DNA of 64,000 bases from Hirundichthys speculiger (Eukaryota > Chordata > Actinopteri > Beloniformes > Exocoetidae), in assembly GCA_018398805.1 (NCBI GenBank), contig JAGFBZ010000849.1, forward strand, positions 1,632,501-1,696,500, read 5' to 3'. A program made the position numbers and the translations under genes. Below are positions 1 through 19,524 of this stretch, in pieces. A model generated the notes under the pieces. It made no database searches. It was given only the letters and a program-made list of their open reading frames with translations, and was not told where the DNA came from. The first letter of the stretch is position 1, and every line of letters begins with the position of its first letter.

Positions 1-237
1 GCCAGTGGCCAACATAGCAAAAAGACAACTGCTCATGCTCACTCTGTCCATTTGATACTCATGTCTTTTGACTCAGAGAGGAAACCAGGACACCTGGTGA
101 ATTTTTAACATAGGTACATCAAGAACATGCAAACCCCTGTAGCACCACAATTCATCTGAAATATAGAGGTAAAAGTGATTATCTTTTCAGCAATATGTGT
201 CAAACAGTATGTGACAACATTTCATTTCATGGCTATA

Positions 238-239
<2 letters not shown>

Positions 240-308
<69 letters not shown>
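240..308. repeat. (TA)n microsatellite, left block
   Basis: Uninterrupted alternating AT dinucleotides. This is the first of three TA blocks separated by two transposon-like segments. The YIYIYI open frames read across it on both strands are artefacts of the repeat. Confidence 0.97.
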
Positions 309-311
<3 letters not shown>

Positions 312-1286
312 GGTTTCCTGCAGGAAAAACTTTGGCCGGGGGGGGGTTCAAGCCGAGAACGGTAGCTGAGAACCAAAAAAAAAGGATATACTTATTAATT
401 AGATTGTTCAATTATTGTTTTTGCCCTCAAAATATGAAAGAAGGTGCTTAACAACAAACCCACAAATTATGATGGAAAACACTATAAAGTGTAGGCTACC
501 TCAGTTTCTTAACTAAAAGACTATGTCTCATTTACTCTACTACTGATCAATTGCATACCAGTAAATTACATAGTAGGCGTTACCTTTTTGACTGGGCGGA
601 CTGGTCATCAATCACCTCAGAGTGACAGCTGTCAAGTGAAACTACGTGAGCTTGGAGTCAGATGACAGGCAGTGCGCCCATTGGTCTTTAGTTTATTTAG
701 TAGTTAGTTTAAATACCTAATGTTCCTTTTTTTTTCTTTTATAGACAACGTTAAACATAATGTTGATTAGTGTGTGCGTGTCACTTAATGAATTGTCGAA
801 CCAAAAAAAAAAAAAAAACGGCAGTGAGAAGTCGCACTGTCTGGTCAAAACAAAAGCACCGGGTCTATTACGAATAAAGTTTACCAGAATCTCTACTGAC
901 TATAAATAATTACGGACCGACATAAAAGCGAGCGGAGAAAAACTTGTATTGAAGTGAGACGACGTGAGCTGTCAAACGTGAGTGATCGACAGAGAGGTTA
1001 TCACCGTGTGTGTGTGTGCGCGCTTGTGTGTGCGTGTGAAAGAGAGAGAGAGAGGTGGCGCAGAATACACTGCAGGCAAACAGCGCAGCACTAGAGAATC
1101 AACATTAATTCATTATAACACAAACCTATGTGCGCTGATCAGTTCTCAAGCGCTGCCGTGTCGCTTGCATGCATTGCATTTTTTTTTTTTTTTGCCCGAC
1201 ATTTTTTTTTTCCCGACATTGTAGCCCGGGCGCTCGAGATTTCAGGCCGGGCGGGGCGCCTGGCCAAATAAGGTCTGCAGGAAACC

Positions 1287-1289
<3 letters not shown>
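309..1289. mobile_element. Non-autonomous hAT-like DNA transposon 1
   Basis: The left end reads CAGGGTTTCCTGCAG (309-323) and the right end is its exact reverse complement, CTGCAGGAAACCCTG (1275-1289). Beyond this 15-bp perfect terminal inverted repeat the ends stay similar inward to a TTTGGCC motif. CAGGG termini are typical of hAT elements. Both sides are TA repeat, so the expected 8-bp target duplication cannot be resolved. The 981-bp interior holds homopolymers and a GT/GA-rich stretch (about 1005-1055) but no recognisable transposase. Assignment to hAT is by inference from the ends. Confidence 0.75.

Positions 1290-1322
<33 letters not shown>
1290..1322. repeat. (TA)n microsatellite, middle block
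   Basis: About 16 TA units lying exactly between the ends of the two adjacent hAT-like elements. Confidence 0.95.
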
Positions 1323-1325
<3 letters not shown>

Positions 1326-2164
1326 GGGTGCAATGGTACAGGTGGCTCACGGTACGGTCCGTACCGCGGTTTTTATGTCATGGTTCCAGTACGGATTCAG
1401 TACAGTTTCAGACCACCCGCTACTCTAAACAAGCGATCGCAAGATACTGAGTTTGCGGAAAGCGCAATTCGTATGTCGGCACGTAAAAGAGTGTGTCCAA
1501 ATGGAATAAATGTGCAGCTGTGGCAGCTCTCATTCAGATGTCTGCTGTGGAGGAAACCAAGGAGATCTCTGTGTCTGGTGTCAAGCTGGAAAAGGTTGGA
1601 TGTGGGAATTTATTTCTGATATGTCTGAAACTGTTGGTGGTCGAGGAGGGACAGGAACATTAATTGTTTGTGATCTTGAAATGCGCATCCAACGATTCGT
1701 TCTGCAGTATTTTAAAAAGCACATCAGCTGCGCCAAGACGCACAACTGGTAACAACTGGATCTTACGCAGGTGGAAGATTACGTTCTGTTAAACGTTAAC
1801 TGTTTTCACTCCCTCGCCGGTGTATTCAACAGCAAAACCAAAATGCTCCCACGCCGGTGATTAAAAAAAAGTTTTTCCCAATTTCTCCGCTACCGCTGGC
1901 CATGCCTGCTTGTTTTTTTTTCCCCCTGCGTCTATGACCTGCTGCAATCCGGCCAAAGTGTGATAGGCTGGTCACTGTGAGTGAGCAGGAGGCGAGTGGA
2001 CATTGACATGCATTGGTGGGCCTGTTGCCTAAAAGGCACGCACGCTCACGTGCAAGTCCAATGCAAAGTTATTGGAACATAAATACAGCGGGACATAAAA
2101 GCGTCCTGTGTCCCGTGCAGATCGTACCGAACCATACCGTATTTTACCGAGTACTGTTGCATCC

Positions 2165-2168
<4 letters not shown>
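1323..2168. mobile_element. Non-autonomous hAT-like DNA transposon 2 (degenerate)
   Basis: The left end TAGGGGTGCAATGGTAC and the reverse complement of the right end, TTGGGATGCAACAGTAC, match imperfectly. Both are followed inward by CGGTACGG/GTACCG-type motifs. GGGGTGCAAYGGTAC ends are common in fish hAT elements (recalled, not searched). TA repeats flank both sides. No transposase ORF is visible; open frames inside are short and unconserved. The outer boundaries may be off by a few bases because the terminal bases differ. Confidence 0.6.

Positions 2169-2239
<71 letters not shown>
2169..2239. repeat. (TA)n microsatellite, right block
   Basis: About 35 TA units followed by a T-run. Third block of the interrupted TA microsatellite. 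Confidence 0.97.
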
Positions 2240-2247
<8 letters not shown>

Positions 2248-2862
2248 TTCTTTTTAGAAAGTTTTATTTTAATCTTAACTTGGCTTCTAAGCCTGCCAGG
2301 TCTCTTGGACTTAACCTTCAGGTTCCACAACCTTGATGTAAAAAAAAATCTGTGTGCATAAAATGTCTCTGTAGTGACCTTCTTGTTTCTTAGAAACAAG
2401 GAAAAAGACCCTTGACGTGCCAGTGCTTGACTTTCAGAGAAAAATTGACATTTTTTAGCAAAGTATGGATCTTTTAAAAATTGGCTAAAACAGGCTGTAG
2501 GTCAGACTGGTATGAATAAAAATAGATTTTCTTACTGAGAGAGCTCTATCTCTGAGTCATCCCACAGCCTCTAACATTAAATGGATGTCAGAATACATTG
2601 CTGCTATTTGTGCACCATTAAGCTTTTGAAAATGTTGTTTAAAGAATATTTTCTATCTAAATTGATTTAGATTCCTTTCTGTTAGAGTTTCATAAAATAA
2701 TCATAAATTAAAATTGAGCTAAAAGGAGTTGAGCTAAAGGGCAAACATAAATGATTTTAATATAAAAGAAAATAGACATTTTACCTGGCAATATCAAACA
2801 TTGAAATGATGAAATAGTAAAATCGAGTTTTACTAACTTGATGCTTTTTCTTTGTTGTGTAG

Positions 2863-11945
<9,083 letters not shown>

Positions 11946-13139
11946 GGATTCCATAGAAAAAGTGCTCCCTTGTGGCCACCCTGCTGTGAATGAGTTTCCA
12001 TCCCCATCATCCTTTACAGTACCCCTTCCTCACACTCACCCTACACCCAAATCCCATAATTCCACCATCCACAAGTCCCCCCTCCTTTCCCTCCGTTCTT
12101 TGGAAGATGCTGGGCATTGCTATCAGTTTGATATCTTTTTTTTTTTGTGTGTGCGCTGAATGATGCTTGTATGTTTTCTGGGTTGTACAAGCAGCCATTA
12201 AGCTTGTCCTTTTTATACAAAATGCATTCCTTATTTTGTTTTATACTCAGTGATTCTTTGCATGGTATAAGTTTTTTTTTTTGTTTTTTTACATTAACAT
12301 ACATGACTACTGATGTGATGGGCAGAAATGTGTTGAGGCTAAAGAGAAACAATCATCAAATAGTGGGACCCAAGAGTACTGAGGGTGTAGAACCTGCAAC
12401 GGATTAAAGAGAAGAAAGTATGAAGCCATTGAAAGGTGCGCTTTTGGTCGATGATTAATTAATGATTTTTTCCTTTACCATAAGAGCCAGTTTTAATGTG
12501 AAGAAGGAACTGTAATAGAGAAGTTGTTCAACACAACACTCTTGTGCTAGACAGCATAAAGAACATCAGAGACACAGATCTTTTTTCCCCTTGTGGTGTT
12601 GTGTGAAGTACTAGTGAAAAGTCAGTCGTCACTTTTATACAGAGATCGCAGTATAAAGAGAATCCCTCTTTTTTTCTGCCACCATTCTCCATAAAATAGC
12701 ATCCACTTTGAGCATGTCAAATTTTTAGATGGAGATAATTCCTTCTTAGTTAGGCTCATCTTACTTACTTCTCCATACTGACCACATAGTCTGCTGCTGG
12801 AAACACACTCATTATCTCTACTTACACATTTCACTTGACCAATAGTCATAGCTCGACGAGGCTACTGCTAATTTTTCTACTGTTTTTGTCCACTTAAAAG
12901 GCCTTGAGGAGAATCACCTTTCAGCCTGTATTGGGCCTTTTTTCTGATTGATTCATAAAGCCACACAGAAGCAGTCCGGTACCACGTGAAGCTGTTAATT
13001 GAACAGCTTTCTAGCTCTGTACACTTTATTGTAACTATAAATTAGATGCATGATTCTCTTTTGTTACCAAAATTTTCTTCTGGTAACATCTGGGAAAGAA
13101 CCATTGATCTTGGTGAGACAAGTTTGATATAAAGTGAAT

Positions 13140-13503
13140 GTGTACACCAGTGATTCCCAAAGTGTGGGCCGCGGCCCCCTGGTGGGCCGTTGCGGTACTG
13201 CAGGTGGGCCGTGAGAGGTCATTAAAATTAAATATGTTTTAGATCCTCGATCTTTTTTAAATATGTTTTTAATTACTGTCAAAATATTGACGACATGATT
13301 TAAAAACATTATTCTATTGTCATCTTAACTTAATATGACAAGTGTCACCTTATTTGCTGACCCCTTAAATTAATGTCAGAACATTGCTTCTAGTCCTGTA
13401 TGTTGACCACAGTTGTGATTAAAGGTTCGGGTGGGCCGTGGAGATTTTTCACATTTCAAATTGGGCCTTGGTGTTCTGAGGTTTGGGATTGGCTGGTGTA
13501 CAC
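13140..13503. mobile_element. Short hAT element with 8-bp target duplication
   Basis: The element proper is 13148-13495 (348 bp). It begins CAGTGATTCCCAAAGTGTGG and ends TTTGGGATTGGCTG, an imperfect terminal inverted repeat (CAGtgATTCCCAAA against CAGccAATCCCAAA). It is flanked on both sides by the identical 8-bp sequence GTGTACAC (13140-13147 and 13496-13503), the hAT target duplication length. No coding capacity. An inverted, diverged copy is at 39662-40117. Confidence 0.93.
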
Positions 13504-16257
13504 GATCGACCTGATTCCCGGCAGCATTATCTGGAGAAATTCGATTCAGTGTGATTTCAGTCAGCATTTTAAAAGTCTGGTTGGATTAACAATAATTTGG
13601 TAGTTTTGCTGTGTAACATTGAAACTGTACTGACAACCCATAATTACTTTGCACAACCCTTCAAAAAAAAAAAAAAAAAAAATCTTTCTTTCTTGGTAAT
13701 CTCTCCAGTGAAATTAACAAAAAAAGAAGTTAAAAATAGGTTTGATTGCATTAAAATATTAGAATTCTCCTTTTCTTATTGTATCACCCATTTAGATACC
13801 ATAAGAGCCAAGAAAAAAGTCATTTTCCTGATGTTTCACTTTAGCCTGATGCATGAACAGATGTGAGCCTAATCTCTGCCACTTCTCCCATACCTCATTC
13901 ATTGTCATGTGTCATGTGTTCATATTTGTATTAGCTTTCACATTTGCACTTTGTTTTATACCCAAATGTGATTTTTTTTTCTTATTTCCTTTAAATATAT
14001 AATATTGTTATCAGTGCAATTGTAACTTTCTTTTTTGTAAGTATGAGGGCACATCTAAAAGTTAAACCAACATAAAATGTCTACTCTTTTGCAGGAACCA
14101 GTGTTATTTGTATTGGTGTATCAGTGTTGCGCATAAAAAGATAATTCTTAAAACAAACAAGAAAAAAAAAACTAAATAAAATAAAGGTAAATTTTCACCA
14201 AATAATGCAGCTGTGGCTATAATTATTGTGTACCATGAGTTTATGACTGTGCAGTGAGCCAGTGGAGATGTTGAGTTCTCAAAGAACTTTAAACCATTAT
14301 TTATGAGTTGTGGTGATAAACATACCTTGAGGTATTATATTAAATCAATTAGATTCCCTTTGCTCACAACTATAATTGTAGAGCCCCCCAAAGTTGTGTT
14401 TTAGACCAGTTAACTTCACATCAACAGATATAATCATTTTCAGAACTGGCAGGCGTACATTAAACTCTGTTATACTTTGCTTTTGGCCGGTCTAAGTTTG
14501 TTATTATTAATAAATTGTCCTGATTCCAAGACATCTGGGTCATGGAATGGTCTTGCTGTACTGCAATAGAAGAGGAATTCTTCCCTCCATATCCTCAGCT
14601 CACTGGTCTGTGTGGTGTCACTTTCCTTTGCAGTAATCCCTGGCTCTGCACTGAGTAGGTCCAGAGCCCTCAAACTTTGCTGAGGGACCAGCCTTTGTGG
14701 GTACTGAGTACCTCAAATGTGACCAGAGGCTTTGTGGACCCCATCATGAAGGGTTTCTTAATCATTATCTGCTTGGCTATAATATGGGTTAATATGTGTG
14801 TTTGTGCTTTACTGCTGCTTCAACCTGAACTCCAGCAATCTAATTCGTGATCTTTTGCTTTTGCTTATGTGTTGCTGTGACTAACATCTTTTCCACTCCA
14901 GCTGTGGCAGAGCTGACATGGGCACGCATTCCATTCAGCGATATACATTAATAGAATTTACATTTTGTGCACCAAAATCCGATACAGATGGCGAATGTTG
15001 AATTTGTCTTGAAAACCTTTTTACCCTACTCTAACTGCTGGCTATGTTTCTCTTTGTCTCTGTAGCTTCTTTTAATCTGTCTTGACCACCTGAAGAGGGG
15101 ATTGCAGCTTCAGCAAGAACTAAGCACCCTTTACCTCTCCCTGTTTTTTCTCGCTGTTTCAACCTTTTATTCTTGCCATTGCATCTGCTTTTTTTGTTGT
15201 TGTTGAATATGGCCTTATGTGGACTCACATGGTATTGGTAATGAAGCTCTAAAGCCTGGCAGGTTGGGAACCAGGAACCAGGTTAAATTTCCTATCATGT
15301 CTTAATGTACATAGAGACTCGTAGTCGTCATAGGTTGGCAGGAGGGGTTCGCACATTTACAGGACTTGCGGGTGAAAACATTCTTTGATCTTTTTTTGGG
15401 AGAAAACTGATAATCTGCACTATGCACTCGTCATTTAAAAGGATTCTAAATACAAAGCATTAGAATACAAAAAAAAAAAAAAATCAAGGTTTGCTGTTTA
15501 AAACAAGCAAATTGAGGACAGTAGCATACAATGCACCACATCATGAATAGAATGGGGAAATTTTCTTTTTTTTTCTTTTTTTTTGTCTTTAATTCTGTTT
15601 GAAGATTGCGTGTCCTACTTTCAAATTTTCTGACCACCAAATAAAAACAAGTCCTAACCATACGAAAGCCAAAGCAATCTTTATGGTTCCCATGTTTACA
15701 TGTCACTGTTAAATACCATGGAGGTCGCATGCCATGGCCTTTTAATACACATTAGTGCTTTAACATTCACAGGCCTACTTTAGACTTTGCATGCATTTTT
15801 TTTTTCCTTTTTAAATGTCATTACTGCTGTGATCTCAAACCTGCTTGTTTTTAATTCCCTGAATAACTGTTTTGGAATCTGATCCTTTGCTATTTTCTCC
15901 AAAATGGTGCATATAGTTAAAGTATATTTGCTCTGTCCGACCAGTTCAACTCCCATTTTTGCCAAATGTCAGATCAAGATGGAGTTGAACTGAATCCCAG
16001 AGAGGAGTATTAAAAAGGATACTCATGCATTTATATAATTTATAAGGATATATTTTGTGTATTTGAAGTGAAGATTTGTTGTTTATTACCTATGATCTTT
16101 GGACGTGACTCTGAGTGTAAAGTGACATTTTGGTGTCATGATTTGCCAGACATTTTTATTTTAGTGTCAGTCATCACCTCTTGTAGTCAAGAACCTCTCC
16201 CACACTACAAATTACTCAGTGTCTTACTTTAGTTTGATTCCATTGATGTACATTTTG

Positions 16258-16263
16258 AATAAA
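16258..16263 (+). terminator. sept6: Polyadenylation signal AATAAA, likely septin 6
   Basis: AATAAA in the context CATTTTGAATAAAACATG, downstream of all septin exons and before the next recognised gene. Assignment to septin 6 is by position only. Confidence 0.4.
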
Positions 16264-17022
16264 ACATGAAAGAAAATGACCAAAATATGCTAAGCGTTTG
16301 TCTTTCTTTTGCAGTGTTTTAATGTCACAGTTGTCTCAAACATCTTTCCTTTCTTCAGTGAAATCAGTATTATAGATTTTATTGCCAGTTAAATCTAAAT
16401 GCTCGGCCAGTTCAATAGTTTCTGTGTTGTGAAGCATTTATATTGTACGTGTGTTTAATTTATGACCGCTGTTACAACACAAAAGCATGCAAGAATAAAT
16501 GCACTGAAAAAAGCAAAAAATACAACAAAAGCCTGCATAAAAAAAAAAAAAAAACAATCTAACCAAACTGTAGCTGCAGCTCTGCTCATATTGTATCTCT
16601 TGAAACTCTGAGCTCTGTATTCTGTTAAAACAGTAATTCTAAAAATGTCTCTGCCTCTGAATGCTGTGTGGCTGAGGGGGAGGACGACAGGACAGTTGTT
16701 CACATCTGGTAGCAGGAGATTCAGTTTTCCGAAGCCCATCAAATGTCCAGAATAAGATCCAAAATCCAGATGGTTTGGAGAAGAGATGTTTAGAAAGCAG
16801 GACAGGAATAAAACGTGGCAAAGAAGGTGGATGTTAAAACCCCTGCTTCTCTCAAATGTCAAAGAGAATATGTGATCACTGTTACATAAAATAGAAGAGC
16901 ACTGATGAAGACAAAGATGGACTGTCAGCATGAAGTGCCATGTGTTTCACCAAGTCATGGCTGCAGAAACATATTCTACACTCCCAATTCCTCCACTTGT
17001 TTTTCAGACTCTGCTGGGAGAT

Positions 17023-17042
17023 GGAAACGGGAAACTGAAACT
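17023..17042 (+). promoter_or_regulatory. ISRE / IRF-binding-type element
   Basis: GGAAACGGGAAACTGAAACT holds three GAAAC units. Its core GGGAAACTGAAACT is, in reverse complement, an exact fit to the ISRE consensus AGTTTCNNTTTCNY bound by IRF and ISGF3 complexes. It lies 100-240 bp upstream of the possible start codons at 17142 and 17283, with a TATA-like ATATTTAA near 17124. Function is inferred from the motif only. Confidence 0.5.
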
Positions 17043-17141
17043 AAAAGGACTAAAAAGGAAGAGGGATTGCAGCGCTTGTCAACGACAGATGATGCAATGA
17101 TGAAAGAGTGTCTCTGCACCCCAGATATTTAACTATCAGCG

Positions 17142-17921
17142 ATGGGCTTTCTGTCTGTGTGGTCTTCAAGGAGAGTTAGAAGGTCTTACCTGCTAGTGCT
17201 GCATGTGACATTATCAGCTCAGCTGTTGTCACCTGTAAGAACAGCAGCTCACTGCATTCATGGGTCTCTGGAGATTTCAAACATGCTTCTCTTTCTGCTA
17301 CATTTCCTACTCTCCAGCCATTTAGATGGTAGGCTTTCTTCTATCTATTTATACTCAGTTTTTACTACAATTGTATGATTTCCTTTAGGGATTAATAATT
17401 TATTCTTCTGATTCAGTTTAATAAATTAAAGCATTCCACATGGAAAAGGTCTAAAAGGTTAAATCAGCATCAATAAAACATATCTTCACTATCTGTATCT
17501 TACTAAAGCTGTGTAATGTAGAATTCCAAGGTTTTTTTTTTTTAATTCTGTGAGCTCAGAAAATTCTTAGAAACGAACAGCTATTTTGAAATAGAACTTG
17601 AATTTGCTAATTCACATCATAAAGATATAGATTATTTCTAAATCAGATGGCAGAGAAGATATTTCTGTATCACTATCTACATGGCAGCAGAATTAATACA
17701 CAATAGTTGGAGTGTGTTTTGTCATTTTGCCAAAAAATAAAGCTGAACTTTCTCCTCATTGTCTTATTTTGGCAGTTACAGCTGTTGTGAGTTATTCTGG
17801 TTTACCAGACTACTTCAGTATGAAACTGAAGCTGTCCTGGGAACTGGAGAAACGAGACAAGCTGAAACCTACTCTCACAGATGTTCACCAGAGCCACAGG
17901 ACAGGTTGGTGTCAGCCATAA
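17142..17921 (+). CDS. Speculative small secreted or anchored protein, two exons
   Basis: I do not recognise this sequence. A frame open from ATG 17142 (or ATG 17283) runs to a donor after 17328 (GATG|GTAGGC). The stretch from 17283 reads MLLFLLHFLLSSHLD, which looks like a signal peptide, and the phase-1 junction is typical after signal-peptide exons. A matching acceptor TATTTTGGCAG precedes 17776, giving about 47 more residues (including LPDYFSMKLKLSWELEKRDK) to TAA at 17919-17921. The joined product is 63 or 110 residues. No family match comes to mind, and it could be a chance ORF or a gene relic. The ISRE upstream is the main reason to record it. Confidence 0.15.
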
Positions 17922-18769
17922 AGCTTTGATCAGAGCTGTGTAAAAGAAAAAAAAAATGAGTGTGAGGGAGGTTTCACAGAGAAAATAGTCACTTTGGTAA
18001 ATTGTTGCTTAAACCATATGGATTTTAAGTCATTGACCACCAATGGGTTTAAGAAAAGGTTTTGTGGTCTTTTACTTGTTTTTGATGTATTAATCATGCA
18101 CCAGGAAGGCATCTAAGAAGCTTAAAAGGACCACAAAGGAACTGTGTCAAATTCAACAAATACCTTGATAAAAATACTTATCAGATTTGCTAAAATAGGA
18201 TAAGATCAAACTTCATTGATCTCCAGTGGGGGAATGAACTTGTTAAGTAGCTCACAAAAGACAGTCAAAAAAGTAGGAGTAAGAAAATCTGAAAAATGAA
18301 ATTTATTTGACATGGAGTTGACCATATTCTCCATTTAGAATGAATCACATGAAATAGCTTTTAAAACAACATAGCTATCAATATTCAGGAGTATATGTGA
18401 AAGATATTTGTTATCATGGAATTTTTGGCAGTTTAACTGTAATTTAATTACACCCCTTTCCCTGCCAGTAGAATCAAAGATGAACACTTCTAGTTTACTG
18501 AAATCTCTTCTGAGTGTTTTTTAATGGTCCTTCCACCGAATCTGTGCCATTTGCTCGTTATATTAAAATTAAAACTTTTTTCCAACACGGAATATAACTG
18601 ACATGTTTAACTATTTAAATCGTGTTTTGGCCAATCAGGCTAGTTTATTTTACAATCTCAAATTAAAGTAAAGTAAAGTAAAACTGCTCATTCCCCAGCC
18701 TGATACAACTGACAGAAGTATAACTGACGAACACAAACTGACAAACAGTCTGACCCGCGCAAAGCATTA

Positions 18770-19133
18770 TGGGCCTTTGCCGACGCAGACGCCATGATTT
18801 CACTGTGGATGGAGCAGAAAATGGATGCTTCTGCTACTCACCCTGTATCTGTTGGCTCTGTGCAGCGTTGTCCTACGCTCGTCTCGAGGAGTCCCTTTAA
18901 ATAACGCAGTGCTGGGTGTCGTTTTTCTTTTCATTTCCATAGGTCTGGCATTTCTGTAGCAGCTGTAGTAGCAGCTGTAGTAGCGGAGCTGGCCTGCAGG
19001 CTACAGGGGCAGCTAGGAGAGGGCTGTCAGCGGCAACACGAGCATAATAGCCGGGCAACATAAAGACTCTGCTCTGCCTCCTGCTTAGGCTGAATGATAG
19101 ATGTAAAAGTTGGACCAGAGGCTACACCTTAAG
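18770..19133 (+). promoter_or_regulatory. nkrf: Probable nkrf promoter and 5' non-coding exon
   Basis: CpG-rich compared with its surroundings, with GCGCAAAGCATTATGGGCC near 18758-18776 resembling a ZNF143-type promoter motif, and CTGTAGTAGCAG repeats near 18963-18990. A plausible donor follows 19133 (CTTAAG|GTAATG), and an acceptor TTATTACAG at 19448 starts the exon with the nkrf start codon. The transcription start itself is not visible. Confidence 0.5.
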
Positions 19134-19450
19134 GTAATGATACAGCATATATGTATGTGTGTTTGTTGGTTGATAAATGTAACGTCTAGGTTGTTAAACT
19201 TGTCATAAATGGACCCAGTGGGCCTTCTGCGTCACTCACAGGTTGGCTCGAAATCCGCCTGCTTTTCCAGTTTTAAACGTCATGCCCGTGAAACGTGCAA
19301 CGGTGTCTCATAGTGGTTTATTTTTCTGGACTTCGTCCACTGCCTGCTGCTAACAGAAGGGTGCCACATCATGGAGTATTAACTCTTGAGATGCTGTGTT
19401 ATGTCAGCCATTCACATTAAAGACTCGTGTCTGTGGATCTTATTACAGGT

Positions 19451-19524
19451 ATGGCCTGGATTTGATCTGGACGGCGCTGGTGATGGCAGAAGGGACTGAC
19501 CACTGGCGAAATGCCCTCCTTTGA
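19451..19524 (+). promoter_or_regulatory. nkrf: Two upstream ORFs in the nkrf leader
   Basis: ATG 19451 opens a 4-codon ORF ending TGA 19463-19465. ATG 19483 opens a 13-codon ORF ending TGA 19522-19524, so it overlaps the main ATG at 19511 in a different frame. If the leader exon starts at 19449, scanning ribosomes meet both before the main start. A regulatory effect is inference. Confidence 0.45.

Larger units (their letters stand above)
16286..18769 (+). other. Intergenic region between septin 6 and nkrf
   Basis: Mostly AT-rich unique sequence without recognised genes. It contains an ISRE-like site (17023-17042) and a weak candidate small ORF pair (17142-17921), both listed separately. A short AAAGT run lies near 18664-18682. 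Confidence 0.6.

Noticed and set aside
175..411. Open frames encoding long YIYIYI stretches
   Set aside because: They arise only from the TA microsatellite on both strands; the same applies near 1126-1450 and 2013-2399.
14095..14175. Alternative septin 6 terminal exon giving a longer K-rich tail
   Set aside because: The acceptor is plausible, but the encoded tail does not match septin C-termini that I know; kept only as a remark.
16455..16931. 158-codon minus-strand ORF
   Set aside because: No domain recognised; composition is low-complexity (Phe run from a poly-A tract), no family resemblance, and no supporting splice structure.
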